Assembly: GCF_036287215.1 (NCBI RefSeq)
Contig: NZ_CP142860.1
Location: 2,356,001-2,420,000, forward strand
Direction: 5' to 3'
Length of the DNA: 64,000 nt
From: Caproiciproducens sp. CPB-2
Lineage (GTDB): Bacteria > Bacillota > Clostridia > Oscillospirales > Acutalibacteraceae
Position 1 is the stretch's first letter. Every line of letters begins with the position of its first letter. The translations under genes and the position numbers were made by a program. Below the pieces are notes generated by a model that was not told the origin of the DNA, did not search any database, and was given only the letters and a program-made list of their open reading frames with translations. Shown here piece by piece: positions 1 through 9,209 of this stretch.

Positions 1-734
1 ATCAGCACAAAATCCTCGTCATGGTCGCCGCAGATGTAAAAATCGATTTCATTCTGCGTCAGCAGACGTTTGCGGTTTTTCAGGATAATTTCAAAATCCA
101 CGAAATAATTGCGGCGCATCAGTTCCGCAAACGGCCCTGGGGTTTTGTCCCCAACGTTGATCAGCTTCCCCTCGCGTGCCCGGACGGCGGCGGTTTTCGG
201 GGTTACATCAATATAGACCTTCAGGTCCGTCAGAGCCGAAAAGGTCTCTGATGTACTGCCGTACCCGGTAAAAATCATCAGCGTTTTCTCGGGAAGATTC
301 CGCATTTCCTCCAGCAGTTTTTCTGCCTTTCCCCTGTCGATGAAATCGGAGAAGCTTCCCTCGTACAGTTTGCCGAACAGCAGAACGGGGTCTTCCCCGT
401 AATTCAGGGGAAGGCACTCCGCCACCATGGCGTCCAGTTCCTCGACCGGTTTGTAAACCTCGTCCATGGTGCGCAGGACCACCCGGCAGCCGCGCTGCCG
501 TACGGCCTGTGACAGCGCACCCGAAAGGTCGCTGAATTTGGCGGAGGCGTAACCGTCCACAGCCACGACACACCCCGATTTTCCGCTTTCCAGCAGGGAA
601 ACGGCCTTTTCAGCAATACACTTCGCGGACTGCACGGTACCGAAAACAATATCCTCCCGGACGGATGCCGGGATGTCGGGACGGTTGATTGCGGTGTGGT
701 CATCATAGGCCAGGGGTTTGAACATAAAACTCAT
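1..734 (-). CDS. Kinase-fold protein with degenerate P-loop, N-terminal part (runs off left edge)
   Basis: An open frame runs from an ATG at 734, nine bases after an AAAGGA ribosome site, off the left edge; about 244 codons are visible. The layout recalls uridine-kinase-like P-loop proteins: a first strand 'VVAVDGYASAKFSD' where a Walker A motif should be but without GxxxxGK[ST], and a later strand 'VYIDVTPKTAAVRARE' like the kinase lid region. It lies downstream of, and co-directional with, a PTS EIIBC gene, so a role in handling the imported phospho-sugar is plausible. Some long class I phosphomannose isomerases may carry such an N-terminal region, but that is a weak recollection. I do not recognise the family with certainty. 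Confidence 0.6.
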   Translation of the reverse strand, partial: MSFMFKPLAYDDHTAINRPDIPASVREDIVFGTVQSAKCIAEKAVSLLESGKSGCVVAVDGYASAKFSDLSGALSQAVRQRGCRVVLRTMDEVYKPVEELDAMVAECLPLNYGEDPVLLFGKLYEGSFSDFIDRGKAEKLLEEMRNLPEKTLMIFTGYGSTSETFSALTDLKVYIDVTPKTAAVRAREGKLINVGDKTPGPFAELMRRNYFVDFEIILKNRKRLLTQNEIDFYICGDHDEDFVL

Positions 735-887
735 GTTTGCAAAATCCTTTCTAAATTCAATTCAATATTATATCAGGTTGTTGACTGTAACTTCAGTGGC
801 TTGCCGGGAAAGCCCGCTGCCGGAAAAGAGAGTCTCCCGAAGGCCCCCGTTCCGGCATTGGGCCACAAAATATTTTCAGTTCCGGCT

Positions 888-2276
888 TTACAGATCTCCG
901 CCGAATGCGTCAAGCGCCTCTTTTTTCGCGCCGACAGACCAGGTAAACAGGAAGCCTCCGGCGATGGAAAGAGCATAGGCGGCCAGGTACGCCAATGGAT
1001 TGGTGTTGACAAGAACGCCGAGGATGCCGGAAACGCTGACGGTAACGGCGCCCGAGTGGGGGAAGAATCCGAGGAGAGCCCCGCCCAGAGCGGCGCCGGC
1101 GCAGGCCGTAAAGAATACGCGGCCCAGCGGAAGGCTGACGCCGAAAATCAGCGGTTCACCGATGCCGAGGATTCCGGCGGGAAGACCGCCCTTTACGGCA
1201 GTCCGCAGGCTTTTGTTCTTCCGGTATTTAAAGAACAGGGCAATGGCCGCGCCCACCTGTCCGCCGCCCGCCATGGAGTCGAAGGCGTAAATAGGTGTGT
1301 AGCCAAGCTGCTGGATCAGGGAAAGATGGATGGGAGTAAGGCCCTGATGCATACCCGTCATAACCAGCGGCAGGAACGTGAAGGCAATCACCGCGCCGCC
1401 AAGCGGTCCCGCGTTGTTTACCAGCCACAGCAGCACATTGGTGATGCCGGTTGTCAGAACGCCGCATACCGGCTGGATGATGAACAGCGTAGCAAGACCG
1501 ACGACCAGAATCGCCCCGAGAGAAGGCAGGTGGATTTTCAGGGAATCCGGGCAGTGATCCTTGATCCATTTTTCCACAACGGCAATCAAAGCGCCGGCCG
1601 CGAGCGCCGCAAGCGTACCGCCCTTGCCGTTGGTAAAGGTAAGGCCGAAAAAGCCCATCGAAACGCCCGCAAGATTCCCTACGTTTGTGACGATGCCGCC
1701 GGCGATCAGGCCGAGATACGGATTGCCGCCCATGACTTTTGCCGCCTGGCAGCCAACCGCAATGTTCAGATACGTAAAGAACGTGGAGCACAGAACCGTC
1801 AGCGCCGCCATGAATACGGAGCCGCCGTCCGCGACCGCGGCCGGGTTAAAGGCAGCCGTACCCGTAAGGGTAAACACAAGCACGAAAATCTGCCTGATAC
1901 CGTAAAGCAGACCGGCTCCGGCGAAGATCGAAACGAGCGGTACGAATACGTTGGAGAAAAATTCAAAAATGCCTTTTGACTTTTTCTTGTGCATCAGTGC
2001 TCCGTCCTGTTTCGCTTCCGAATAATTCAGCCCGTCCGTCTGTTTCAGCTCTGTACAGATTTTGTCCGCCATGCCCGGACCGAGAATGACCTGAGGCTCT
2101 TCGGGCGTCCCGACGACCCCCATCACTCCCTTGATCTTCAACAGAGCATCCTTTTTCACTTTGTCGGCGTCCCGAACCTGTACCCTCAGTCTGGTCATAC
2201 AGTTTTCCAGTTCTGCGATGTTTGCCGCTCCTCCAAGACATTCCAGAATTTCCTGTGCTAAGGTCTTTGCTTCCAT
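888..2276 (-). CDS. PTS sugar transporter EIIBC, MurP/sucrose-type
   Basis: A 462-residue membrane permease of the glucose/sucrose PTS superfamily. Residues 1-85 form the EIIB domain with the phosphorylated cysteine C26 in 'ENCMTRLRV'. Residues from about 105 form the EIIC domain with many hydrophobic segments and the substrate-site motif 'GIGEPLIFGVSLPLGR'. There is no EIIA domain, so phosphate must come from an EIIA elsewhere, as with MurP (N-acetylmuramate) and some disaccharide permeases. The start follows AGGGAGG. The divergent glycosidase at 2989 and shared upstream sites suggest uptake of the sugar that enzyme works on. The substrate cannot be fixed from sequence alone. Confidence 0.9.
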   Translation of the reverse strand: MEAKTLAQEILECLGGAANIAELENCMTRLRVQVRDADKVKKDALLKIKGVMGVVGTPEEPQVILGPGMADKICTELKQTDGLNYSEAKQDGALMHKKKSKGIFEFFSNVFVPLVSIFAGAGLLYGIRQIFVLVFTLTGTAAFNPAAVADGGSVFMAALTVLCSTFFTYLNIAVGCQAAKVMGGNPYLGLIAGGIVTNVGNLAGVSMGFFGLTFTNGKGGTLAALAAGALIAVVEKWIKDHCPDSLKIHLPSLGAILVVGLATLFIIQPVCGVLTTGITNVLLWLVNNAGPLGGAVIAFTFLPLVMTGMHQGLTPIHLSLIQQLGYTPIYAFDSMAGGGQVGAAIALFFKYRKNKSLRTAVKGGLPAGILGIGEPLIFGVSLPLGRVFFTACAGAALGGALLGFFPHSGAVTVSVSGILGVLVNTNPLAYLAAYALSIAGGFLFTWSVGAKKEALDAFGGDL

Positions 2277-2372
2277 ATGTTTTCCTCCCTACAACTATGT
2301 AATTGAAAATCGGATCGGGAACCGCCCTTCGCATCTATTATAACACTTATGAAACAGAATTCCATTATGAAT

Positions 2373-2392
2373 TGAAACAAAATTTTATTTTG
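2373..2392 (-). promoter_or_regulatory. Candidate operator, PTS side
   Basis: Read on the minus strand this 20-base site (core AAAATAAAATTTTGTTTC) matches the plus-strand site at 2679-2698 at 17 of 20 positions. The two copies point toward the two divergent genes, as expected for one regulator controlling both. RpiR or LacI types are possible, but the regulator is not identifiable here. Confidence 0.45.
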
Positions 2393-2678
2393 TCCATTGG
2401 TCGTTTTCCACAGATTTCAGTTTAAATAAATCCAATTTTTAAAATCAATCCTGTAAAATCAGTTTTTACGGGATGCATTTATGAAACTTTATTTTTTATT
2501 TGGATTTTTTGTTTCTTCGCCACTCGGTATTTTCTGCCTGAATTCGAACATAGTTCCCTCTATGCACATTTCTTTTTTCCGGCCATCGGATGCTGTGCCC
2601 GGAAGCTTACCCTCTCCCCGCCCATACCTCCCGGACAGGAAGGCAACGGATTTATTTTGTTGAATTCGTACAGCATAT

Positions 2679-2698
2679 AAAATAGAATTTTGTTTTAT
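2679..2698 (+). promoter_or_regulatory. Candidate operator, glycosidase side
   Basis: This site has the same core as 2373-2392 in the opposite orientation. It lies about 30 bases upstream of the TATAAT at 2728, overlapping the expected -35 area. A third, weaker match lies at 2955-2974, just before the glycosidase ribosome site. Confidence 0.45.
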
Positions 2699-2852
2699 AT
2701 ATTAGTGAAATTTTATTCTATCCATGCTATAATAGCTTTGAAAATTGGTTAAAAGTCTGCCTTTCAAATCATCACGTTCAAGCACTGGTATCCGGTTCCT
2801 ATTCCATATCGAAAACGCATAGGCCGGCTGAATTTTTACTATTCTATACTAT

Positions 2853-2956
2853 TTACAGCAATTCCATCTCAGTTTGCGGGACAAAACACGTTCCTCCCCC
2901 GCCTTCGGCGGGGGAGGAACGCAACCTTGTTGCAGAATCAACGGGAAATGCTGTAA
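2853..2956 (+). repeat. Inverted-repeat (MITE-like) element, copy 1
   Basis: The 104-base element is bounded by imperfect inverted ends TTACAGCAATTCC and GGAAATGCTGTAA (12 of 13 matching). It has a perfect 14-bp hairpin with a TTC loop at 2890-2920 (arm GTTCCTCCCCCGCC). Related copies lie at 5891-5996 (inverted), 11076-11170 and 23946-24092. It has no coding capacity. The pattern of inverted ends, small size and intergenic copies fits a non-autonomous mobile or palindromic repeat family. Confidence 0.8.
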
Positions 2957-2988
2957 TAAAATCAAATTTTATGTAAAAGGAGAAAAAT

Positions 2989-4356
2989 ATGGAAATCAAG
3001 GTGGACGCAACCAGAGTCATGAGAGAGTGGCCGCACGTCGAAAAGTACCATAACACCACGTTAAGGTACACCCCGGATAAACGTTTTCCGGAGGCAATGG
3101 AGGCGTATATCGGACGGCCGGAGATCATTCGCCTGTTCGTTACATTGGATGAGGTATGGGACTATCGGGATAATACCTATCACTGGGATTATCTGATTGG
3201 GGAAAACCGCTATCAGGACGACCCGAATCATTATCACTACGACTGGCCTCTGACCGTCCCTTCCCCTCTTGGAGTTCATGCTGAAGAATATCTGACGTCT
3301 CACGCGGTCTGTGCGGACACGGTCCTTTTAAACATCCGCAGATATGAGCGGGAGGTGACCGACGGCCTTGTTTCGTTTGATCAATACGAGGAGGTATTTA
3401 AGAAAGTAGTCGAGCACTATAAAGCCCTGTGTCCGAATATCGTCTATATTGAGTGCTGTAACGAAGTTGAAATCCCAAATTTCGGCGAACTGACCATGCC
3501 GGAGTTTTATAATCTGTACAAGAGAGCCTATCAGGCGATTGAGGAACTGAATGCAGAACACTCCTATGAGATACCGCTGCTGGTCGGCGGTTTCGGGATG
3601 TCCGCGGGGATTACAAACTGGAAATACTGGGACGAATTTTTAGAGATCCTTGCAAAGGATAAGGACCGTAAAATCGACTTTTATTCCATGCATGAATATC
3701 ATACCAATCCCGGAAGGATTCTTCAATTCTATGTCCGTCATGAAGCGAAGATCAAAGAACTGAACCTGCCCGATCTGCCGCTTCTGATGACGGAATATGG
3801 ATTAAGAACCGGAGTGGGCGACGCGGGAAGACCGAATAACCTTCAAAATGCCAGCGGAGAGATCGCCGGAATGATTTTAGGCTCCTATTGCAAAAATCTC
3901 AAGATGTTCCCATGGTGCTCCTTCCACAATCCGAATCAGCAGCTTGGGCGCACGATGTTTGTCCTGAATGATCAGAATCAGTATGTTCCGACCCCGAGCG
4001 GACACGTGATGAAAATGCTCCATATGCTTGGAGACAGGGAACTTCTGATTGAAGGTTACGTCAATGACAACTGCGTAGCAACCTTGGATCGTCAGGGGGC
4101 TGTCCGGATTTTGACCGCCAATCCCGGAGCACAGATCAATGACTATGACCTGGAGATTTTCGGTCTGAAGGAAGGAACATATCAGCTGACTGAGTATTAT
4201 GTTGACGAACAGCATAATAACTGGATCAGCGATCACTCGTTAACCGGCCTGTCCGTTACCGGGAGCAAAAGCGTCGTAGTGAAGGACCGGCTGAAAGAAA
4301 GCATACGGATGATGAACGATTCTTTCTGCCTCTTTACGATTGAGAAACAGCCCTGA
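2989..4356 (+). CDS. Clan GH-A-type glycoside hydrolase, intracellular
   Basis: 455 residues, with no signal peptide, starting after AAAAGGAG. It reads as a (beta/alpha)8 glycosidase with the two catalytic acids of clan GH-A: acid/base E159 in 'ECCNEVEIPNF' (the Asn-Glu signature) and nucleophile E269 in 'LLMTEYGLRT'. A C-terminal stretch of about 100 residues looks like a small beta domain, as in GH39 or GH30 relatives. I cannot name the family. It probably hydrolyses a phospho-sugar or oligosaccharide brought in by the divergent PTS permease. It is a single-gene transcript closed by the terminator at 4379. Confidence 0.75.
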   Translation: MEIKVDATRVMREWPHVEKYHNTTLRYTPDKRFPEAMEAYIGRPEIIRLFVTLDEVWDYRDNTYHWDYLIGENRYQDDPNHYHYDWPLTVPSPLGVHAEEYLTSHAVCADTVLLNIRRYEREVTDGLVSFDQYEEVFKKVVEHYKALCPNIVYIECCNEVEIPNFGELTMPEFYNLYKRAYQAIEELNAEHSYEIPLLVGGFGMSAGITNWKYWDEFLEILAKDKDRKIDFYSMHEYHTNPGRILQFYVRHEAKIKELNLPDLPLLMTEYGLRTGVGDAGRPNNLQNASGEIAGMILGSYCKNLKMFPWCSFHNPNQQLGRTMFVLNDQNQYVPTPSGHVMKMLHMLGDRELLIEGYVNDNCVATLDRQGAVRILTANPGAQINDYDLEIFGLKEGTYQLTEYYVDEQHNNWISDHSLTGLSVTGSKSVVVKDRLKESIRMMNDSFCLFTIEKQP

Positions 4357-4378
4357 TCGTCCTTCGGTCCTGAAGATG

Positions 4379-4433
4379 AAATGCACCCTAAAGCCCGGCA
4401 TATTTTGCCGTCTGACTTGAGGGTGCATTTTTA
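4379..4433 (+). terminator. Intrinsic terminator after glycosidase
   Basis: Stem arms AAATGCACCCT and AGGGTGCATTT enclose a second small hairpin (CGGCA/TGCCG) and are followed by TTTTTAT. It lies 23 bases after the glycosidase stop. Confidence 0.85.
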
Positions 4434-4461
4434 TTGGCCGGGAGTTTTCGCAGTACAGTGA

Positions 4462-4508
4462 AACAGAGCCAAAGCACACACGCGATTGTGGTGCGCTTTG
4501 GCTCTGTT
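4462..4508 (-). terminator. Long-stem hairpin after methyltransferase gene
   Basis: Perfect 14-bp arms AACAGAGCCAAAGC/GCTTTGGCTCTGTT lie 45 bases downstream of the leftward methyltransferase stop. The T-run is short on both strands, so it may act in both directions or weakly. Confidence 0.65.
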
Positions 4509-4552
4509 TTCGTGAAATATCCGATAAGTGCAGCCGGAAGTCCGTGCATGCC

Positions 4553-5167
4553 CTACTCCTTCGGATCTGATCTTTTTGTGCCGGAAATGAGGTAAATTTC
4601 CGGGGTGTCGATTAACATATCCACATGAAAATAACGGAGAAATGCTTCGGCTTCTTCTTTTGCAGGACGCAAAGGCCACGAAATCCGGCTCACTGTATCA
4701 CCCGAATGACAATGATTGATGGAGCTTCTCCCCTCGCTGTGAGCAATGACGAATCTTCCGTCCAGCCTCAACATACCTGCCAGATGCTCCGCAAGCTTTG
4801 GTTTATCGGGAAAATGGGGATAAGCGCTGAATATCAGGGCTGTGTCAAAGCCGGTCTCATGTACGTCAAACAAGTCCGAGGCAAGCAGCCGCAAACGGGA
4901 ATCAGCAAATTTGCTTCGCGCCCTGGATATCATCTCGTCCGACAAGTCGATACCCAAGACAGAAGCAGGGTTGCGTAAAAGGATTTCGGGGAACAATACG
5001 CCGGTCCCGCAGGCGATATCCACCACCCGCGACCCGGCCTTTATTCCCGACAAGGTGACGATCGACGCAATTTTTTCTTTGTTGAACGTACAATGAGTGT
5101 CCCAATTTTCTGCGCATCCGTCAAAGAACTGTTTTATTTCGTTTCGTTGATTTAAATATTCGCCCAT
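4553..5167 (-). CDS. Class I SAM-dependent methyltransferase
   Basis: 204 residues with the Rossmann methyltransferase pattern: motif I 'VVDIACGTGVLFPEI' near residue 48, the acidic end of strand 2 in 'VLGIDLSDEMISRA', and motif IV 'FDTALIFSAYPHF'. It starts four bases after the stop of the ECF S component, so the two are translationally coupled. The substrate is unknown. Pairing with an ECF transporter might point to a vitamin or cofactor, but this is inference from position only. Confidence 0.85.
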   Translation of the reverse strand: MGEYLNQRNEIKQFFDGCAENWDTHCTFNKEKIASIVTLSGIKAGSRVVDIACGTGVLFPEILLRNPASVLGIDLSDEMISRARSKFADSRLRLLASDLFDVHETGFDTALIFSAYPHFPDKPKLAEHLAGMLRLDGRFVIAHSEGRSSINHCHSGDTVSRISWPLRPAKEEAEAFLRYFHVDMLIDTPEIYLISGTKRSDPKE

Positions 5168-5170
5168 CTT

Positions 5171-5698
5171 TTACGCTCTTTCCCTTTGTATCATTTTAGC
5201 CTTCTCCAAAGCCAGGATAAAAATCGGAATCAGAATCATTTGGATAATCATTCCCGGCAGTGCCACCACAAAGGAAGCTGAAAGGAATGCGGCAAAGCCG
5301 TAAGCCTTGCCTGCCATGTTCATAAACACAGCATTTGCCAGACCGGATACAATCCGTCCGCCAAGCATTGCGCAAATAAGCGCGGGGTAGACATTCCAGC
5401 GGAGCTTTTGATAAAAGAATCCGGTCAGTGCGCCGTAAGCGCAAAGCTCAAGCATCATGGCCGCAGCCGTCGGGAAAATGGGGGGCATTCCAGTCAGAAC
5501 AGAAGAGAAAAGCGGTACAATGAATCCGCATACCGCTCCATACGGCCACCCGAAAATGAATCCGCAAAGTAAAACAGGAATATGCATCGGTAAAAAGGTC
5601 GGTCCGGCGCCGATCATATGGAAAAAGGTGGGAAGCAGAATTCCGAGCGCGATACAGAGCGCCGTTCCGGTCAGATTTACTGTCGTTGTTTTTTTCAT
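5171..5698 (-). CDS. ECF transporter S component
   Basis: 175 residues with about six hydrophobic helices, starting after AAGGAG. The patterns 'LGILLPTFFHMIGAG' and 'HIPVLLCGFIFGWPYG' are typical of substrate-binding S components of energy-coupling factor transporters, which borrow a shared EcfAAT module encoded elsewhere. The substrate is not evident. It is first gene of a two-gene operon with the methyltransferase, behind a leader with a terminator-like hairpin. Confidence 0.85.
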   Translation of the reverse strand: MKKTTTVNLTGTALCIALGILLPTFFHMIGAGPTFLPMHIPVLLCGFIFGWPYGAVCGFIVPLFSSVLTGMPPIFPTAAAMMLELCAYGALTGFFYQKLRWNVYPALICAMLGGRIVSGLANAVFMNMAGKAYGFAAFLSASFVVALPGMIIQMILIPIFILALEKAKMIQRERA

Positions 5699-5751
5699 GG
5701 TAGTCTCCTTAACAAGTTATCATTGGAGCAAACAAATCTTTACTATCCTCC

Positions 5752-5806
5752 TAAATAAAAACACCATGAAAAGAGCCGTTTCGTACGGCATCCCTTCATG
5801 GTTGTG
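5752..5806 (-). terminator. Terminator-like hairpin in the leader of the ECF S gene (possible attenuator)
   Basis: On the minus strand, arms ACCATGAA/TTCATGGT enclose an inner GCCGT-ACGAA-ACGGC hairpin and are followed by GTTTTTATTT, about 55 bases before the S-component start. With no gene just upstream on this strand, it looks like a leader attenuator. I could not match it to a named riboswitch. Confidence 0.5.
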
Positions 5807-5890
5807 TGCTAATAATATAAGTGAAGATTTTAAAAGCCTTCATGACTTTGTTAATGTTATTATTTTAATATAAAATATAGAAAAAGTCAA

Positions 5891-5996
5891 TTACAGCATT
5901 TTCAGTTGATTCTGCGACAAGATTGTGTTCCTCCCCCTGCCTTCGGCGGGAGGAGGAACGTGTTTTATCTCACAAGCTGAAATGGAATTGCAATAA
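5891..5996 (-). repeat. Inverted-repeat element, copy 2 (inverted)
   Basis: This is the same family as 2853-2956 but in the opposite orientation: left end TTACAGCATTTTC, hairpin of CTCCCCCTGCC/GGCGGGAGGAG type, right end GGAATTGCAATAA. It sits between the ECF leader and the 3' end of the secreted protein gene. Confidence 0.75.
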
Positions 5997-6022
5997 AATG
6001 CAATATGCATCAATTTAAAGAA

Positions 6023-6053
6023 GCATCGGCTCATGTTTACTCTGAACCGATGC
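6023..6053 (-). terminator. Terminator of secreted repeat protein gene
   Basis: Arms GCATCGG/CCGATGC are followed on the minus strand by TTCTTT, about 50 bases after the stop codon. Confidence 0.6.
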
Positions 6054-6100
6054 CTCGCAATAAGACCGATTTTATTCTGATGAATACATCAGGGAAATCC

Positions 6101-9088
6101 TTATCCCACCGCGGCAACAAAAATTCTTGTACCGTTTACATAAATCCCGGCTGCCGAACCTGCCGCGCCGTTGGAGGTGATTTTGTAGAAATAATCATTC
6201 CCGGATTTGCCGGCATAAGCAAGGCTGAAGACAGGGGACCCGACGGTAACGGACGGAGCCGCTGCCGAGGTAACCCTGAAGGTATAGGAACCATGCACGG
6301 TCAAATCCATCGTCGTATCGCTCGTGAAAGAAGTCCCCTTTACGGTAGCTACAAAAATTCTCGTGCCGTTTACATAGATTCCGGCTGCCGAGCCTGCCGC
6401 ACCGGCGGAGGTAATCTTATAGAAATAATCATTCCCGGATTTGGAAACATAGGAGAGCCGGAACGAGGGGGAGCCTACCGTAACGGTCGGAGCCGCCGCT
6501 GAGGTAATCCTAAAGGTGTAAGAACCATTCACGGATACATCCATTGTGGTATCGCTTGTGAAAGCAATCCCTTTTACCGTCGCGACAAAGATTTTATTCC
6601 CGTTCAGGTAGATCCCTGTCGCGGAGCCGACGGAGCCGACTGCGGAAAGCCTGTAGAGGTATTCATTGCCGTTCTGGGAAACCGGCGCCACTGTGAATAC
6701 GCCGCTTGTACCGGCTGTAACGGAAGGTGTTGCCGAAGCGGTCACTTTCATAACATAGCCGGAACCCTTCTTGACCGAGAGGGCGGCGTTTGTGTCGGAA
6801 ACCGCGGTCGGAGTGGCAACGGCGGTAATATCGCATCTGGCCGTACCATAGTCATCCATCTCATAGCCGTCCTCGTCATACAGGACTGCGGTCAGAGTCG
6901 TTTTGTTTTCCGACGCGAAAACCGGGTCGATGCTGTTTACCGTTACGGTTGCGGAAGCGCCGGAGGAAGTGAGTTCAAAGACGTCGCTGCTGCCCCCGTC
7001 AAGCTCCCAGACCACTCTGGCCCCGGCGGGAAGGGAGGTTCCGGCCGGATAGGCCGCTGCGGTGAATGTCTCGGAATAGCCCTTGGCAATGCTGGAAGAT
7101 TCCTTATTGATTGCAAGACCGGCAAAGGAAAGGGACGCAATTTTAAAAGTATCGATCGCCGTGCCCGTCGTTTTCTCGAGTGTGAATCCAAAGGTATTGA
7201 AATCATCCGCGTCGACGGTATCCGAAGCGGCTTTAAAGACGGTGGTGCCCGCCGCAAAGGTCTTGTCGGTCAGCTTCAGGGTGACATTATAGACACTGCC
7301 GGTAACATAAAGGTCTCCGGCAGCAATCCTCATGGTGCCGTCCCCTTCAATCGTATCCGCCGTGACCATCCCGTCAAACGTCAGGACGGTATCGGAATCC
7401 AGGGAAATGGTGTCAACCGTAACGGAGCCGCTGACGGTTGCGCTTGTGTCCTCATTCTGGGTATAGAGCATTCCGTTTTTCGCGTTGGAGGGAGCGGGGA
7501 TTTTTCCGGTGAAGGCTTGTCTGTCGTCGCCGACATACACCGTTGTCTCGCGGAAATCGAGGTCGATGGCATTCACGTTGGTGTTGTCCCCGGACAATGT
7601 GATGGAACCGTCCGCGCCCGATTGAACGCCTGCACAGGTGATTTTGGATTCCTTAGAGAACATCAAGATATCCTGTGCGGTAATCTTACCCGTAACAACC
7701 GGGGTGTCCGAATCATTCGCGCTGACGGTAACCGTACCGTCGGCATGGATGGTTCCGGTTGTTCCCGCGTTTACGGTCACGTTGCTGTCCGAATCCAGAG
7801 TTTCCTCCGTAACGTCGATATTTCCAACTTTACCGCCGCTTACAAGAACTGCGTCTCCGTCGGTCGTGAACGGTGCCCCGCTCGTTTTGACGTCGCCGAC
7901 GGTGCCGTCCGTAACCTCGACGGTGCCGCTTTTGATATCGACGGAACCGACTTTCCCGCCGCCGATCTGGAGATCCCCGACATAGCCGGAAATTTTCTTA
8001 ACATTGGTGCTCTCCCCGACACTCACGCGTGTGGTGCCCTGCGGGAATACTACTTCGCTGTCTGTAACATTGCCTGTCCCGGGATTTGCGTCGCCGGTCA
8101 GCATTGTTTTTCCGTCCGTTCTCTTGATGGTAAAAACCTTGCTGCCGGGCAATAAGGTCGCCGCATCGGTTTTCTTTTCAATCTTTGTTTTCAGGGTGTA
8201 AGAGTCGCCGGAGCTGCTGGATGCCTTGTAGGTGGAACCGTCCGAAACCAGCTTCTTCACCGTGATGCTTACGTTCGAGGTATTGGCATCCTGTGTGTAC
8301 AGGTGCGTTTCAGCAGACAAATTTCTTCCTGCGACAGCAACCGGGGACTGGGTGAATCCCGAAGTCGTATCTGCGACCGAAACATGTACGTCACTGCCCG
8401 TCATGCTGAAGCTGTAGGCGTTTTTATCCGTGATGCCGGCGGTTGCCGTGGTTAAGTCGGCAGCCTCGTAAACAGCCAGCGCGGAATCGGAGCTTGGTTT
8501 CGCTTTATAAATCCCTAAAGTTTTTGTATAATTGGCGGTTTGGGCAAAGGTTTCGAAATCAGAGAAACCGGTGCCGGGCTCTTTGGCTGCGAAGCCTGAG
8601 TCGTATTCGCCGAAGACGATCTGCTCCTTGTCATAGACATATACGGTAAGGTTGTTTCTTGCTTTCACCGTATAATCATTTCCGTCTTCGTCGGTGTAGC
8701 TGCCCTCATAAAGAACGGAAATCACTTCTTTACCGGAAACCGAGCTGCTCTTCAGCTTGAGAGTCGCCGCATCGGTGGAACTGTCCACCTTTAACGAAAC
8801 AAGGCTGTCGCCGGAAACATGGGCGATGGCACTGATCTTCTCGTCGCTGACCGCCTGATGGTCCGCGGTTTCAAAGCGGAAATCGCTGCCGCTGTCCAGC
8901 AGAAAATCCGTAAGGTCTGCGGTATTTGCCGTACCGCCGTTGACAAGATAAATTGCGTCTTGATTGGTACCGCTGATTACGCCGGTCATTGACTTTGCAG
9001 CCGCCGTGGCAGCGACGGTTGCAAAGCTGCTGATAACCAGCGCGGATGAAAGTACGAGAGAAAGAACTTTGGCTGTCAATTTTTTCAT
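6101..9088 (-). CDS. Large secreted protein with three C-terminal repeats
   Basis: 995 residues starting after AGGAGG, with a clear signal peptide (KKLTAK, then a hydrophobic stretch, cleavage probably after an Ala near residue 31). The middle is rich in Thr, Ser, Asp and Gly with short repeats of 'GTVGDV' and 'GKVGSVDI' type, suggesting a beta-helix or beta-sandwich surface protein. The last 230 residues are three copies of a unit of about 76 residues containing 'GIYVNGTRIFVATVKG', 'TSDTTMD' and 'GNDYFYKITS'. There is no LPXTG tail or S-layer domain. It follows the sigma/anti-sigma pair and may be its output. The function is unknown. Confidence 0.8.
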   Translation of the reverse strand: MKKLTAKVLSLVLSSALVISSFATVAATAAAKSMTGVISGTNQDAIYLVNGGTANTADLTDFLLDSGSDFRFETADHQAVSDEKISAIAHVSGDSLVSLKVDSSTDAATLKLKSSSVSGKEVISVLYEGSYTDEDGNDYTVKARNNLTVYVYDKEQIVFGEYDSGFAAKEPGTGFSDFETFAQTANYTKTLGIYKAKPSSDSALAVYEAADLTTATAGITDKNAYSFSMTGSDVHVSVADTTSGFTQSPVAVAGRNLSAETHLYTQDANTSNVSITVKKLVSDGSTYKASSSSGDSYTLKTKIEKKTDAATLLPGSKVFTIKRTDGKTMLTGDANPGTGNVTDSEVVFPQGTTRVSVGESTNVKKISGYVGDLQIGGGKVGSVDIKSGTVEVTDGTVGDVKTSGAPFTTDGDAVLVSGGKVGNIDVTEETLDSDSNVTVNAGTTGTIHADGTVTVSANDSDTPVVTGKITAQDILMFSKESKITCAGVQSGADGSITLSGDNTNVNAIDLDFRETTVYVGDDRQAFTGKIPAPSNAKNGMLYTQNEDTSATVSGSVTVDTISLDSDTVLTFDGMVTADTIEGDGTMRIAAGDLYVTGSVYNVTLKLTDKTFAAGTTVFKAASDTVDADDFNTFGFTLEKTTGTAIDTFKIASLSFAGLAINKESSSIAKGYSETFTAAAYPAGTSLPAGARVVWELDGGSSDVFELTSSGASATVTVNSIDPVFASENKTTLTAVLYDEDGYEMDDYGTARCDITAVATPTAVSDTNAALSVKKGSGYVMKVTASATPSVTAGTSGVFTVAPVSQNGNEYLYRLSAVGSVGSATGIYLNGNKIFVATVKGIAFTSDTTMDVSVNGSYTFRITSAAAPTVTVGSPSFRLSYVSKSGNDYFYKITSAGAAGSAAGIYVNGTRIFVATVKGTSFTSDTTMDLTVHGSYTFRVTSAAAPSVTVGSPVFSLAYAGKSGNDYFYKITSNGAAGSAAGIYVNGTRIFVAAVG

Positions 9089-9209
9089 TCTGCAAATCCT
9101 CCTGATCGAGTGCGAATTCAGTGGTGAAAGTGCGGTGGTGATTTTTCGGCATCAGGCTTTATGCCGCGTCCGTATTCCATGTGTCAGCCGATTTGTCGTA
9201 TGGAATTCC

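Larger units (their letters stand above)
2277..2988. other. Divergent intergenic region between PTS and glycosidase genes
   Basis: This AT-rich stretch has no convincing gene. It holds two near-identical AT-rich sites (2373-2392, 2679-2698), a weaker third (2955-2974), an inverted-repeat element (2853-2956) and a good -10 hexamer TATAAT at 2728-2733 facing the glycosidase, without a clear -35. The glycosidase leader therefore contains the repeat element if transcription starts near 2740. Confidence 0.6.

Noticed and set aside
696..1979. Long plus-strand frame of 427 codons
   Set aside because: It is the antisense shadow of the PTS EIIBC gene: Arg/Gly/Gln-rich, no recognisable domain, and the minus strand gives a full EIIBC.
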